Shown: positions 1 to 12,122, counted from the stretch's first letter. The stretch is 64,000 nucleotides of DNA from Campanula takesimana (GCA_026119855.1 JAOWBW010000027.1:372001-436000); one strand, 5' to 3'. The notes: generated from the sequence alone by a model not told the origin. Program-made: numbers and translations.

Positions 1-741
1 TATCTCGACATCAAAAGTCTATTGGAGCCCCACAATCGGCAAATCTCTTGGGGCTAGACATCAATCTTCGTTAGGCACAGCAGCGACAATGGAATTCAAG
101 CGAGGCAATCCGGACTTCGACCGAACATGACTTGATCTTGGGTTGGCTTCACAAACAAACAATGGTTAAAATGGTTCACCCACGAACAAAAAAAAAAAAA
201 AAATGACAAAAGATTTTTTCTTTTTCCTTTTCTTTCTTACTTGTATAAAAATATGTGCTTCATTTTGCTTTGCTCCTAGCTTCTTCCCCAGCATTCTGCA
301 TCATCCTTGAACTACACTGGTCTGATTCCTTTCAAGGGATATGTAGGCAACCTTTGGGCACGACCAATCCATCATCCAGAATACCATCTCACAAAAAGCA
401 AAGGCAATTCATCATCATTCTCCATTAAAGGCAGAAGCAATTCATCATCATTCTCTAATCAAGCGGCAATGGTAAGTGAAGGTATGAATGTATCAGAAAC
501 TTTCCTCAAAATCACACCGCACACGAAGTCGCTCACAATACTTCTCTCTCATGCAAAAATGCTTTCAAAATCACATCACACCACAAGCACAATTTCTCTC
601 GCAATCTCTATTTCACATCTCATACAAGCACGTATATCTGCAAAGCATGCGCATAACATGTACAAGCACACAGCTCCGCGGTGAACCACTAAAATCACCA
701 CCTCATCAGAAAAGTCTACTCAACAAATTCACATTCATCTC
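1..741 (+). other. Tat/Ogre-type retrotransposon 3' UTR, non-coding
   Basis: No credible gene is visible; the open frames here have no family resemblance. An A-tract lies at about 188-202. Near 338-355 the text GGATATGTAGGCAACC matches a motif that recurs in reverse complement (TTGCCTACG) at about 7010, 12280 and 14055. That motif is common in LTRs and leaders of plant Tat/Ogre Ty3/gypsy elements. Together with the tandem array and LTR that follow, this reads as the untranslated 3' part of a plus-strand Tat element whose coding part lies left of the window. The assignment is inferred from context. Confidence 0.45.
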
Positions 742-955
742 AAGTCCCCTATACAGACTCTAAATCAGTAGACGGATTCTCGGATCTCGCTAGTCCCCTA
801 TATGGACTCTAAATCAGCAGACGGATTCTCGGATCTCGCTAGTCCCCTATACGGACTCTAAATCAGCAGACGGATTCTCAGATCTTGCTAGTCCCCTATA
901 CGGACTCAAAATCAGCAGACGGATTCTCGGATCTCGCTAGTCCCCTATACAGACT
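742..955 (+). repeat. 49-bp tandem array, left block
   Basis: Copies of AGTCCCCTATACGGACTC start at 742, 792, 841, 890 and 939, giving a period of 49-50 bp. Each is followed by AAATCAGCAGACGGATTCTCG. Copies differ by a few substitutions. The array breaks at about 955 and resumes at 1712, so one array was split by the intervening LTR fragment. Tandem arrays in the 3' UTR are a known trait of Tat-lineage retrotransposons and a described source of satellite DNA. Confidence 0.9.
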
Positions 956-1711
956 GAATTGGAATTATGGAAAAATGCCTAAAAGTTGAACTGGCACGAC
1001 TGTGCGCCTTAAAGGGCATGACCGTGCCATAAATCGAACAAAGGCAAAGTCATGCGGGGTGACTGGCATGACCGTGCCTAGTTTGAAGCACGATCGTGCC
1101 AAAAGCAAAGCACGACCGTGCCAATATTTGATGGCTGGTGGCAACATGCGCACCTATTGGCACGACCGTGCCAGTGCAGTCGGGCCAGAAACTCTGCAGC
1201 TTAATTTTGTGACGGGATTTAGGTTTCCTAAGTCCTTAATGGTTAAGGATTAGGACCTATTTAAGGATCCTTTCAGCAGTCATTAAGCATATTATTGTGA
1301 GTGCCTCCAAAGGGTTTTAAGAGGTTATTTTCTTGTTCTAAGATCTCAAAAGTGAAGAACAAGAATATTCATAATTCCATATAGTTCTTACAATTGTGAA
1401 AGGGTGTTTCATAATCTGGTCTAGCAACCAAGATCAAGTGTTCTTGATATTCGTTCGTGGTGTGGATACCGCTATAGGGTGAAACTTATCATCTTCATAG
1501 TTCGTGATTCTTGCTTTGTTCGTGATCAAGATTTCAAGCCTCCATCAAATTAAAGGTTGTAAAATCAAAGGCATCAAGGGTTAGTATTCTAGTATTCATA
1601 TTGCATGTATTTGATATAATCATATGAATAGATCTATGGGCTTTGGGTTTCATAAAATTTTAAATGCGTAATTCCGCTGCGCATGTCTGATACGAAACCC
1701 AACAAGCAGAC
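956..1711 (+). mobile_element. Copia LTR fragment (3' portion), Angela-like family
   Basis: The right end, TTCCGCTGCGCATG...AAACCCAACA (about 1672-1711), is the reverse complement of the start of the LTR at 21476 and resembles the LTRs at 43295 and 49217. That identifies the 3' end of a plus-oriented Angela-like LTR. The first roughly 800 bp expected for this 1.5-kb LTR family are absent. I found no matching 5-bp duplication, so this is a truncated piece rather than a clean solo LTR. A TATA-like box lies at about 1257-1264 and a palindrome cluster at 993-1172. Confidence 0.75.
993..1172 (+). promoter_or_regulatory. Cluster of GGCACGACCGTGCC palindromes in U3
   Basis: Six copies start at 993, 1015, 1065, 1088, 1110 and 1159. 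Several are near-perfect palindromes of the form GGCACGACCGTGCC. The last copy ends 85 bp before the TATA-like box at 1257. The other Angela-like LTRs here have a cluster in the same place relative to TATA, which supports a U3 enhancer role. Function is inferred. Confidence 0.6.
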
Positions 1712-1951
1712 GGATTCTCGGATCTCGCTAGTCCCCTATACGGACTCTAAATCAGTAAACGGATTCTCGGATCTCGGTAGTCCCCTATACGGACTCGAAA
1801 TCAGCGGACGGAATCTCGGATCTCGCTAGTCCCCTATACGGACTCTAAATCAGCAGACGGATTCTCGGATCTCGCTAGTCCCTTATACGGACTCTAAATC
1901 AGCAGATGGATTCTCGAATCTCGCTAGTCCCCTATACGGACTCTAAATATT
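1712..1951 (+). repeat. 49-bp tandem array, right block
   Basis: AGTCCCCTATACGG starts recur at about 1730, 1779, 1828, 1877 and 1926, with an exact 49-bp period in the same phase-unit as the left block. This is the continuation of the array at 742-955 after the LTR fragment. Confidence 0.9.
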
Positions 1952-2154
1952 AGCCACGGTAGGCCGATTTCTATCACCACACACGTTCTATCAGCAAAAG
2001 TTGCTCACACAGGGAGCGCACTTCTATCTCTTGTAATTTCAAGACTCTTGTTTTCATCGAGTCTTTACTTTTTTTTCCTTGTCGATGTCCTCGGTGGATG
2101 TATTGTTCTTTCGTCGACGCTTTTTGCTTTGCAATCCACGTCGCCGAGGGGCTC

Positions 2155-3360
2155 TGTAGACACCCTGCCTTGGACCTCTCATGTCCCGATTGCATACGTA
2201 GTATTTTTCTTTAACTTATTTTTGTTGATTTATGTTACTTCGGTTAAGTTCCTAACTGATTCCGTTAGTTTTGGACTAAACTGCATAACAGAGTTAACTT
2301 TTATGGTCATTCTGTCTTTTTTACCCATGGGCGCCTCCCGTAATGGTCATGGGGCGCGCGCGCGTTTGGTCCAATAGGCCAGACTCGCGCACTTCCCACT
2401 TTGACTGTTACGGATTGCAGCCTTTTCCCTCCATTTTTAGAGTCAAAAACAATATTTTCATCACATGTCTTATTCTAGCATTAAACCCCTTTATTTCATA
2501 ACTCCCAAATCCTTTATTCTAGCCATTCCCCATAAAAACAAAATATTTCTTTTATTTATTATTTGATTTTCTTTTTATTCATTTATCTTTCTTTATTTTC
2601 CTATCGGTTGAAAAGCCATCTTTCCCTCCTTTCTTCACCTATTTAAACCTCTTCTTTTTACCTTAGAAAAGGACCCAACTTCATATTCTCTACAAAAGCT
2701 ATACACAAGTTCTTAGACTTGCTTCTCTCTACAAAGACACCACACAAAGTATTGCACACGATTTCTCTACAACAACTCCATCTCCAAGTCAAGATTTGAA
2801 GTTCTTATTTTCTAAAAGGTACTTTATCCTTTCTTCTTCTATTTTTTACATGCCTTAGTAATGTATGCAATCCCCATCAAATGGGACATGACCAACATGA
2901 CTACTTCACATATTGAAGCTAGTTAAGGTTATCTCCCTACATTCCAATACTATAATTTCCCAATTTCATATTAATGTAATGGTTTGACATGTAATCTTTA
3001 GTAGAAATTAATAAAACAAGTTTCTTTTATTTCTCTTTAGTAATTCCCCCTTTCTTTACATTATAATTGGTAGCACTTTTCTCATATAAAAATAAGGACA
3101 TTTAGCATTAGAACACTAATAGTAGCAAGACCCGCGTAAGCGGGGCGGAGTGGGTGTTTAAATACTTCCCACTCCGTCATCTAACCCCCGAACCCTTCTC
3201 TCCCGAATCTTTGGTTTCGTAACATAAAATAGGCTATTTCTTTAGGTTTTTCTTATGTTTCCTCAATAACATAGGTGGCGACTCTACAAATTAAAAAAGA
3301 TAGACATCCTTGGATAATTCACCGCTCTCGCCAAGTTGTGGTTTTCCCGGGGTATCTACA
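2155..3360 (+). mobile_element. LTR of a Tat/Ogre-type Ty3/gypsy element, probably its 3' LTR
   Basis: The segment starts TGTAGACACC and ends GGTATCTACA, a terminal inverted pair typical of Ogre-like LTRs. It is 1206 bp. A purine-rich stretch (CCGAGGGGCTC) sits immediately before the start, as a polypurine tract should. No primer-binding site follows the end (CCATGAGTCGC), so I call it a 3' LTR. A TATA-like CTATTTAAAC lies near 2640. A primer-site-like TGGCGACTCTAC occurs inside the LTR at about 3277. Flanks (GGCTC versus CCATG) show no duplication, consistent with one LTR of a longer element. Confidence 0.7.
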
Positions 3361-3394
3361 CCATGAGTCGCAAAGATGATGGATTGTTATTAAT

Positions 3395-3605
3395 TCTCGA
3401 GGATTCGCAAAGGTTATGGATTCTCGGGGAGTTACCAAGGTGATGAACTCTCGGGGAATCGCGAAAACGATGGACTCTCGAGGAGTCGCAAAAGCGATGG
3501 ACTCTCGGGGAGTCACAAAGGTGATGGACTCTTGGGGAGTCGCTAAAGCGATAGAATCTCGGGGAGTCACAAAAGAGATGGACTCTCGGGGAGTCGCTAA
3601 TATAG
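3395..3605 (+). repeat. 27-bp minisatellite
   Basis: About eight copies of GATGGACTCTCGGGGAGTCG plus a short spacer repeat at 27-bp spacing. Because 27 is divisible by three and the unit lacks stops in several frames, long open frames appear on both strands and encode a nonapeptide repeat such as MDSRGVAKA. I regard these as by-products of the repeat, not genes. Confidence 0.85.
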
Positions 3606-4900
3606 AAAGCAAGGAAAATCATAGGAAATGTAGTGTCTGGGTTCCACTTATCCTAAATTAGGAGGGAATGCATAATATGAGGCTATGAGCCATTGGGATT
3701 AAGGCATTAGGTAAGGGACAATTTGCTTGGTTGCCTACGGGTAGGACCTAAGGCTTCTTAAGGAAAAATGGATAATAAAGATGGTAATCTCCTAGTCTTG
3801 AGATAGGGATGCCAAAGATGTCATGGTTTTCTAAGGCTTGAGATCATGTCTTGGGGATGATGTGGGTTTCCTAGGCTTACGAACTTGGGATTAGAGTTCG
3901 TTAGGTATGAGGAGAGTATTGTATCCTAGGCTTAGTGCTAGGGCTTTGAGGTTGAGGTTAATGATTGTGAATTTCCTAGATTTTAAGGCTAGGGTTTTGA
4001 ACAGGGGTTTGGAAGGAATATCGTATCCAAAGCATGAGGTCATGGTTTAGAGAAACTGGCGTTAAGGACCATGAATTTCCTAGGTTTTGGGACTAGGGTT
4101 TAAAAAATATCCTAGGCTTCGAGGCTAGGGTTTAGAGTTGTGGTAGGCTCAGAGGTTGTAAGGGCATTGGCTTTTGGACATAAGGCTGGGAGTTGGAAAG
4201 GTTGTCACTTCCTAGGCTTGAGCCTATGGACTGTTTGGGAAGAAGGGTTGATTTTGTGGAAGGTTCACTAAGCTTGATGTTAGGGTTCACCATTTTCTTG
4301 GATTGGTGACTATGGCTTGGAAATGAATGTGGTAACCTAGGCTTTAGGCAAGGGTTTAAGTCTAGGGATTGCAAGCTTCCTATATTTTGAGACTAAGGTG
4401 TAGGAGTTTCCTAGGTCCAGGACTAGGGCTTAAGGGAATGCTGAATCCTAAGCTCGACGCTAGGGTTGATTATGTTTTTGGAAAAGCCATCGTATCCTAG
4501 GCATAAGGCTATGGTTCAGTAAGATGGGGGATTGAGATTGTCAATTCCCTGGGTTTTGAGACTAGGGTTTCAGGAGTTTGGAAAGGGTGTTGTATATGGG
4601 GCTTTGGAAATTTCCTAGAACTTGGGGCTAGGGTTAAAGAGGTTGATATGGTTTTCTAGGCTTGAGGCTAGGTTTTGGAGCGAATGTGATTTCCTAGGCT
4701 TAAGGATAGGGTTCAGAGGAAATGCGACTTCCTAGGCTTGGGGCTAGGGTTTAGAGAGAATTCGACTTCCTAGGCTTGAGGCTAGGGTTTTGAGAGAATG
4801 CGACTTCCTAGGCTTTAGGCTAGGGTTTGGAGAAAATATGACTTCCTAGGCTTGAGACTAGGGTTTGGAGGCCGGAAGTGTTCGGAGTTTGGTCTTGGTT
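3606..4900 (+). repeat. Degenerate minisatellite of CCTAGGCTTGAGGCTAGGG units
   Basis: No gene is visible. The stretch is built from diverged copies of CCTAGGCTTGAGGCTAGGG. They are most regular at about 4690-4870, where copies fall roughly 39 bp apart. Unit boundaries decay towards the left. It belongs to the non-coding body of the Tat-like element. Confidence 0.75.
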
Positions 4901-6010
4901 TAGACTAGGCATGTTTGAGGTCTAAGAGTGTTATGGTTTGGGGGAGGTGATCTTGATATCTCAAGGATAGGTAGGATTAATAGGTTAGACCTAGGCTTAA
5001 GTAAACCATACTAGAATGCTAGGACTTAGCTAGGGTAAGACTCAGATAGGTGCTAAGGAGACCGTGGCCCAATAGAATGGCAGGGGAAGTCTAAGCAGGA
5101 TACACTTGGGACATGAGGTTTTAAAGCGGGTAAGTCTATTCTCCTTAGGAATCGCGTTATGGGTTAGGACTAGGAAGGCTTGAGGTCGGGCTAAAGAGCG
5201 ATGGATTGGGATTGGATGATCCTAGTACCTAACGGGTTAAGGGTTTAGAGCAGGCATGATAGGTTCGGATCCTAAGGTGTCAAGATTTTAGGCTAGGTGC
5301 GAGCCACAGGTGTGGGAAATGGGTCTGGGCATGTGACCATGTTGGTTCTTTAGGTAAGGAATTGAGACTCAACGACTTTGTGGATGACAGAGATTTAGTT
5401 GGTCGGACCAAGCAGGATTGGGAACTAAAGAGTTTTAAGGGCTGAGATCTAAGGTTATAGACCTAGAGGGTAGACAGTCTTGTGATCTAAAGGGTTTAGG
5501 AGTTGAGACCTAAGGTGTGGATCAGATATGCTAGAGACCTAAAACATAGGTGTTTTGTAGACTCGAATGGGCTTGGGATCAAAGGGATCTTTTAACAGGT
5601 TAGACTGGGTAGACCTAAGAGGTTAGACCTAAGAGGTTGGACCTAAGAGGATAAGAGAGCCATGTCTTAGACAGGGTAAGAATGAGTATGTGTTGGTAGG
5701 TTTGAGATCTAGGAGATCGAGTAGGCTTGGGACCGGTTGGTTTGGGATCTAATGGGTCACTCCAAGTATTTGGCTTTGGTAGAGCAGTTTAAGGATAGAG
5801 ACAGTTTGAGGTTTGAGGTTTTGGATAGAGCCAGTTTGAGGCCAAAGGAGTCACGCTACAAACTTGTGGAGGGTCGAGCTAAGGGGATATGGTGTAACCT
5901 AGGTAAAACTCACCGGGTAGGCTCGGGACCTAAGGTTTTGAATCAAGTAAGTTCGGGACCTAGAGAGTTGAGGGTTTAGGCATAGAGGTCTCCTAAAGTG
6001 TAAGAGATAG
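4901..6010 (+). repeat. Degenerate GACCTAAG/GGTT repeat region
   Basis: Gene-free stretch made of short, imperfect copies of phrases such as GACCTAAGAGGTT (clear near 5600-5655) and GGGACCTA. It is related in style to the array at 12536-13360. No domain-bearing reading frame is seen. Confidence 0.6.
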
Positions 6011-6199
6011 AAAGAACCGAGTCAACTTTGAGAATCACATAGATGGATCCTAGACGGAAGGAAGATGTTTTTACAATTTTGTGGAGACCGAGAGTGCGGG
6101 TTTATAAACAAAGTGTCGGGGAAGAGAAAACTTTTGAAAGTGTTATGATTTTGTAAAGATGCCTCATAATTAATTACAATTCTAACCAATTCAAAGAGC

Positions 6200-6480
6200 T
6201 TGTCACGTGCCGGGCTTGAAGACGAGGGATGCCCTTGATGCTCTGGTGTTCTCCGAGAAGCCACGTAGTTGACCCATTCTGTTGGGGACGCTCTAGTTTG
6301 GTGAGCGGGTATCCTCGCTCCTTTGAAAAATTCTACGTCGAGCTTGATGATGAGGGATGCCCTTTTTCTAAGTATGTGCTTGTTGAAGCCCCGGTATTCT
6401 TTGAGAAACCACATAGTTAATCCTTTTTTGTTAGGGAAGCCCCAGTTTGATGAGGGCGTATAGCGGGGTATCCTACCTCC
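6200..6480 (+). repeat. Tandem duplication of about 130 bp
   Basis: Two consecutive diverged copies run GAGGGATGCCC, then GAGAA(G/A)CCAC, then AG(C/T)GGGGTATCC-like text. They begin near 6226 and 6350. The stretch 6481-7054 beyond it is non-coding and has GA-rich low complexity at about 6630-6655. It contains the Tat-type motif TTGCCTACGTTCTCCTC (about 7004), interrupted at 7055 by the solo LTR. Confidence 0.55.
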
Positions 6481-7054
6481 TTTAAGACGCACCCTTTTTT
6501 TTTGCCTAGACCACCCTTGCGGGTTTTCAATCTAGCGTGCATCTCTTTTACGTCATTTTTTTTTTTGAAATCATTCAGTCGACTCAAATAAAGGAAAAAG
6601 AATTGTTTGAAAACATGCAGGGGCATTTTAGAGAGAGAAAGAGAGAAAGCGAGAGTGCTCGTATATCGACTCTTTGCCAACTATGAGAGGTATATGTATC
6701 ATTGGAAGGAAACCCCTGCTTGACAGAAAGTAAGTGTTTGGCTCTTCCTAGATTATAGAAAAGAAGACTTGTGAGACATTTGAAAATCATTTTATTCAAG
6801 ATTCTCATTTGATTGCTCGAGAATGGACCGCGTTGATTAATTAATGAGTTCTGGTTAATGGGTACACAAGTAGCCTCAAAATAATAAATGCTTTGATCAA
6901 TTGCGAGTAAAGAAACCAGTAGTTTTAAAATATAGGGGAAGAGAGAAGAGAAAGAAGATTGGCTACGAGGTGGGTTGTGTATATTTTGGACCGGACCCGG
7001 AGGTTGCCTACGTTCTCCTCAAGGTGAGAAGCTCAGGTCCATATAGTTTGAGGG

Positions 7055-10000
7055 TGTCACGCCCCGGAAATTCTAAAAATCCATAAATATAAAATTTACA
7101 TAATTAACATCTCCAAAAAATGCTAAATACCAAACCGGGCGCGTGGATTCTACTATAAACCAATACCAACACACGACACCTCAACGAGATTATAACTCGG
7201 AGACTAAATACAACGCGGAAGCAAGAACACTTATAATAATATAATACCCAAAAGATAATAATAGTTACATAAAACTAAACGACCACAAATCCCACTACAA
7301 TGATACATAAGAACTCCGAAGATCAACTATCCCAAAGGCGATCAACCTGCTCAGAAGATTCCCGCTACAACGGAACTCACAACGCTACCACTTGCTTTCC
7401 TGGGGGGGTTAAGGAAAAACAAGGATAAAAGAAACGGGGTGAGATAAAATCTTAGTAAGTTACTAAATGCATCTACATGGCATAATATCATGCAAATCAA
7501 TGATATAACTGAACAAGTAAATCACATAACAACAAATGAGAAAGCTCCTTATCGCCAACTGTCCCATACCAGTTGGAAATAACGACTAACTCATCATGCA
7601 GCACATAAGACTGAAATAAACACGTAACAAAGGATACTGAGCCAAGGTTTCACCAAACTGATAGAACAATCGCTGCGCAGCTTTAACCGATAAACCAATC
7701 AATAATAGCAGCATAACAACTGAAGAGTGCCCCGGTCAGAACCGACCCATCAATCAATCAACCAATCGAACCATCTTCGTAGTAGCATAATAACTGAAGA
7801 GAAAACCCTCGGTACCGGAACCATAACAATATAACATGTCACAAAGGACAGGGGAAATGACACAAAGTCATACCCAAAACCAACTAGCTAGATACTCACC
7901 AAAGGGAGCTAGCTCATCTAAACCAAGGCCAATCTGGAAGAGGAAAATAAGGGCAAAACAATTGATCACATTATAATGGACTCGGCTCGTTGCCATTATA
8001 ATCTTCCCCATCGCCCGACACAACCACAAATACCAGCTGGACTTCCAAATAAAGGCTAAGTAATAAAATACTAGCACAATAAACAACCACTGATTCAAAA
8101 GTAGGGAACCATACCAATTAATCACCATAATGATGCAAACGATTACTCATGAAGAGTTCAACAACAACGAAACACAAGAAGTTTCTCATAAAAGAGTCCA
8201 ACACGATAAACGAGATTGCTCACAGAGAGAGCCCAACAACATTGACCATTAAAACATGATGATTCCATGATAAGGGACCATACCAAACGCATCCTAAAGA
8301 TGATACTCACAAGTTACTTATAAAGAGCACAACCCAATGGCCGCTCACAAATGGTACAAAGACTATTACCGAAATGACCCTAAACATTTACTCACAAAGA
8401 TATACTAGGACTATGAACTCAAACATCTCATCACACCTGAAATTCCAAAGTAGGAAATCAGAATGAATACACCTTAAGGTTAATCAAACCGTAGGTACCC
8501 AATTGCCAATTCACGCTTTACCTCCGTTCATAACGAACCAACTCTAAACACCCCAAACGAACCCAAAAGGTTACACTTATTAGAACATGATCACGACCGG
8601 ACAAAACCCTACACTTTGGTGTTCAATAACAACCCTCTAGGTACTATAGGACATTGCCTAAAACCTAGACCAAGTCTTACTCGAAAATCAATTCGATTGG
8701 AACAATCACGAACACATCATAAGATGCCCAAACATTCCCAAACCATACTTGATCAAATTACATAACACCATTGTTCACAAAGGAGCCAATTTCAATTATT
8801 AAAGTGTTCCACGGTACCCAACTAAGTCAACTAGAATAGTACTACGGAACCTAGACCGAGACTACACCTTGATCTTAAACCTCAACAAAAATACAACCAT
8901 TCTAATCTGGAACCATGCGGCCAATAGAACCATTGCGTATTACTCGAAAAGAGATTTCCGAATATAGTTTATACGTCCAAAACGGAGTCCGGACGAAGAA
9001 GTTATGGCCTCCAGAAGATTGAACGTAAAACGGACAATTTTTTATAAAGTGCTCGGCCGGACATTATTAAAAATCCATGTTTTAGCTCCGAATTTCACTC
9101 CTTTCGTTCTAAATCTTAGGAGTACCTATGTATACTTCTATCCTAACATTTAAAGACAAGAAAACTCAATTCATGTGCCTCTAAAACCCAAACTAAAAAT
9201 ACAACCTAGTCTTAAACAAACACAAATGTGATTTCCAGAAAAAGGGGGCGGGCGGGCGCTCATTCCAACAGAAGGTTGGCAACGGGAAAAAGGGTAGGTA
9301 GGCGGGCGCCTGGCTCAAGTCGGGCGGGCGCCTGGTCTGCCTTCAGGCCGGGAAAACAGAGCTGGGTTCTTCAAGAATTCTCTCCATTTTCACAAATCCT
9401 CAAAATCAAACACAACCAACAAGTTTGCTAAGGTACCCAAACAACATTTAAGCTTAAGGGGACCTAACTAACACCGATTATCAACCCAAAACCAAGATTG
9501 AATCATGACATTCATAACATTCACCATTTTTATCAAAAACCCAAATAAATTCCAAACTCAATAAAACATCGAATATAACAACTTGAGCATCATATCAACA
9601 TGATATGAACATTTTAGCATAAAAATGGGGGAAAAGCAACTTACCCGGATTTTATCAAAGGTGACGGAACTCGAAATTTCTTAGCTTCCTATGATCCTAT
9701 CGATGATCTAAACATGTTTCATGTTATGAGAAATGAGAAATAATGAGGGGAAGATAGCTAGAATGAAGAGAGAAGGGAGAGAGAAATTTCTTACCTTTTC
9801 CCATGGAAAGAGAGAGAGAGAAACTAGTGTGTGTGTGTGTGAGGGAAGAGGGAGTATGCAGGAGAGTGAGGGAGAGAGGGGGAAGAAGTTGAAATATTAA
9901 AGAAAGTTTCACAATTAACCCCTCCACAACAACATTGAACACATAAATCCTTTTCAACTAAATCTCCTATCTTCACTTTAGCACAATTGATTAATTTAAA

Positions 10001-10143
10001 ATGCTAGACAAAAATATTAAGAAACATAAAATGCACACATAATTATTTAATTAAATAAATAATTTAACCAAATAAATAAGCAATAAATAAATAATTAAAT
10101 ATTTATTTCTAAGAAAATAGAGGCGGGTTTTCGGGTCGTTACA
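7055..10143 (-). mobile_element. Solo LTR, Tekay-like chromovirus type (Ty3/gypsy)
   Basis: On the minus strand the segment starts TGTAACGACCCGAAAACC and ends TTCCGGGGCGTGACA, typical of long Tekay/Del LTRs. It is 3089 bp. The phrase CGGAGTCCGGACGAAGAAG (about 8980-9000) is also familiar from this LTR type. It is flanked by a perfect 5-bp duplication GAGGG (7050-7054 and 10144-10148), so it is a complete solo LTR left by LTR-LTR recombination. Open frames inside are not coding. GA and TG microsatellites occur at about 9760-9880. The family name rests on remembered LTR style, not a search. Confidence 0.85.
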
Positions 10144-11465
10144 GAGGGAGGCTCGGCTGATGATGAAGTTGGGTTTCAGTTTAGGGGTGTGAGGTTTGTT
10201 TAACTGAGGTGAGTTGTTCCTTGTTGAGGTGGGCTGCACCGTTGTTTCTCATTTGAGATTGATTGCTCCATTGTAGCTCGTTGCGGTGGATTGCTCCATT
10301 GTAGTTGTTGCAGTGGATTGCTACTACTGTGTTAAACTTCTTTGCAGGGAAAGAAAGAAAAATAGAACATTTGAATTGAAAATAAAATAGGACTTCTAAT
10401 TTTTCATGGTGATAGCCCCTTCTATTTTTTTATTTAATCTCTTTGTGCACACCCCTTTTTTTCCTAGGCCACGCTTTCGGGTTTTCAACCTAGCGGGCTT
10501 CTTTTTTTGTGCAATGCTCTAATTTTTTCCTAGGTCACCTTTTTGGGTTTCAACCTAGTGAGCTTTTCTATAATATTTATACATGAAACATTGGGCAAGA
10601 CGAGCCCCTAGTTTGCTTTTGCCTTTGCCGATTGTGAGGTAGCCTCCCTATAGTCCAAGCTGCCTTTTGCTGGCGGGGGGAATTCGTAGACCCTTAATTT
10701 TCAACGGCCGAGCTCCATCAGATTGTCACGTGGCACCTATGAATGGCATGAAAAACTTCGTGCATTTCTTTTACATTTGTGACGGAATACAGACTGCCCC
10801 GGTGTATCGTCATGTAATACTCATGAAGGGAACAAACAACCTCTTGAATTGTGGCAGCATAGATTCCTATTTGATGATGAGCAACCGCAGTCCGTGTCTT
10901 CATCATGACCGCATGGAAAAGGGGTCAAATGGTAAGATGAGAGGTATATGAGGGTAGTATATGGGAGAGGGAGAGAGTGTATGTGAAGGATTCACATAGG
11001 GTGAGTGTATAGAGAGTGCATGGGGATAGAATGTAGAGAGAAGAGAAAGTGATTTGTTCATCCCAATTGATCAAAGCATTTGTTATCTTGAGACTAATCG
11101 TTTTACTTAGTTATGTGAATTGTTTGCGGGTCCATTTACCTTTAAATGAGTTGTCATTAATGAGTAAGATTAAGATTAATTCATCATAAAAAGATATAGC
11201 AATCAAGTGAAAATGGTGAAAAAGACTATTTTCATGGAATTGATTTATGCAAGATTATGTCTCAAGTCTAGACAGAAAAGAAATAAAGACTCTTTTATTG
11301 TTTGAAAGAAAAATGACTAGTCCGGGGTGGACTTTTACTAAAGAAACAAAAATTGTCCAAGGTGGACTTTTGACTAAGGACACTCTAGAACCTACGAAGA
11401 CTGAATGATCCCCTATTTTTTATTTAAATGAGGTAGCCCTAATTTGCTCATTCTTCTTGTTTGAA
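10144..11465 (-). other. Non-coding body of the minus-strand Tat/Ogre-like element
   Basis: No gene is visible. Short duplications occur, for example CCTAGGCCACG...TTTTCAACCTAGCG near 10465 and again near 10530. A cousin of the same phrase lies near 6510. AG-rich low complexity occurs at 10965-11045. This would be the region downstream of gag where pol should be; no protease, reverse transcriptase or RNase H motif is recognisable. Confidence 0.5.
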
Positions 11466-12122
11466 TCATCTCCATGTAGTCCCATGGCGGACGAGGGTCC
11501 CATTATCAATGAAGTCTTGTATTTTTCTCTTCAGTTGGAGGCAATCTTCGGTGCCATGCCCAATGTATTGGTGGTGTTTGCAATATCTGGAGGGATCCAA
11601 GCCTTGTTTCACCCTCAGCGGTTTGTAGTTGAGTAAAGGAGACAACTTGCCGGCTTGAACTAGACCTTTGAAGAGTTTGGCTAATGGCATACCCAAGTCA
11701 TCGTACTCGCGCTCATCCTTCTTTTCATGGACCATATTTGAGGGTGGTTTAGGTACCGGCATCCCTTGTTGATGAGTAGTCATAGGGGGCATCCCAACGG
11801 GAAAAGTCTGTGGTGGCCCGTACATTTGAGGAGTGTACGGCCGTTGAAACTGAGCATGAGGGAGAGTGCGGTTGAGGTACTCGTAGATGCTATAGACATC
11901 GGACCGGAGACGTTCTTTTGTTTCCTTTAGGGCCATGGACATCAATTTCTGAATGCGGCCTGCTTGCTTGAGGAGGACATTCTCAAAGAGGGTTTCTTGC
12001 TCGTTGAGGATGGTCTCGAAGTGGGCTGCTTGCTTATTAAGAGCAGTGTTGGTGTGGAGAGTTGTCTCGAGACCTTGGGTAATAGCTTCAGTTTCAACTT
12101 CGATATTCCTTTCGGCAGACAT
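11466..12122 (-). CDS. gag: Gag of a Tat/Ogre-like Ty3/gypsy retrotransposon
   Basis: The open frame encodes 218 residues, a Gag that would package element RNA into cytoplasmic virus-like particles. The N-terminus is helical and charged (coiled-coil-like, residues about 1-80). A Pro/Met/Gln-rich linker follows (about 90-130). Near the C-terminus is the variant zinc knuckle YCKHHQYIGHGTEDC followed by LKRKIQDFIDNGTL, a pattern shared by Tat/Athila-type Gags. It is short for the family, so it is likely truncated or only the C-terminal half. The tRNA-Arg primer site (13832-13849) and an LTR lie 1.7 kb upstream on the same strand, the correct order. No pol follows. The start at 12122 is the first in-frame ATG; the true start may lie further upstream. 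Confidence 0.75.
   Translation of the reverse strand: MSAERNIEVETEAITQGLETTLHTNTALNKQAAHFETILNEQETLFENVLLKQAGRIQKLMSMALKETKERLRSDVYSIYEYLNRTLPHAQFQRPYTPQMYGPPQTFPVGMPPMTTHQQGMPVPKPPSNMVHEKKDEREYDDLGMPLAKLFKGLVQAGKLSPLLNYKPLRVKQGLDPSRYCKHHQYIGHGTEDCLQLKRKIQDFIDNGTLVRHGTTWR

Noticed and set aside
956..1711. Clean solo LTR with target duplication
   Set aside because: The right end is good but the 5' half of the LTR is absent and no 5-bp duplication matches, so I call a fragment.
3319..3661. Overlapping open frames on both strands with a repeated nonapeptide
   Set aside because: They are produced by a 27-bp tandem repeat whose length is a multiple of three and lacks stops; no start context or domain supports a gene.
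4300..4900. TAGGGTTT-like words suggesting an interstitial telomere repeat
   Set aside because: CTAGGGTTT occurs within a longer 39-bp unit and is not in uninterrupted TTTAGGG tandem; it is a minisatellite coincidence.
9228..9431. Arg/Gly-rich open frame inside the solo LTR
   Set aside because: Lies in a GC-rich patch (GGGCGGGCGC) of the LTR with no conserved domain; LTR sequence is not expected to code.
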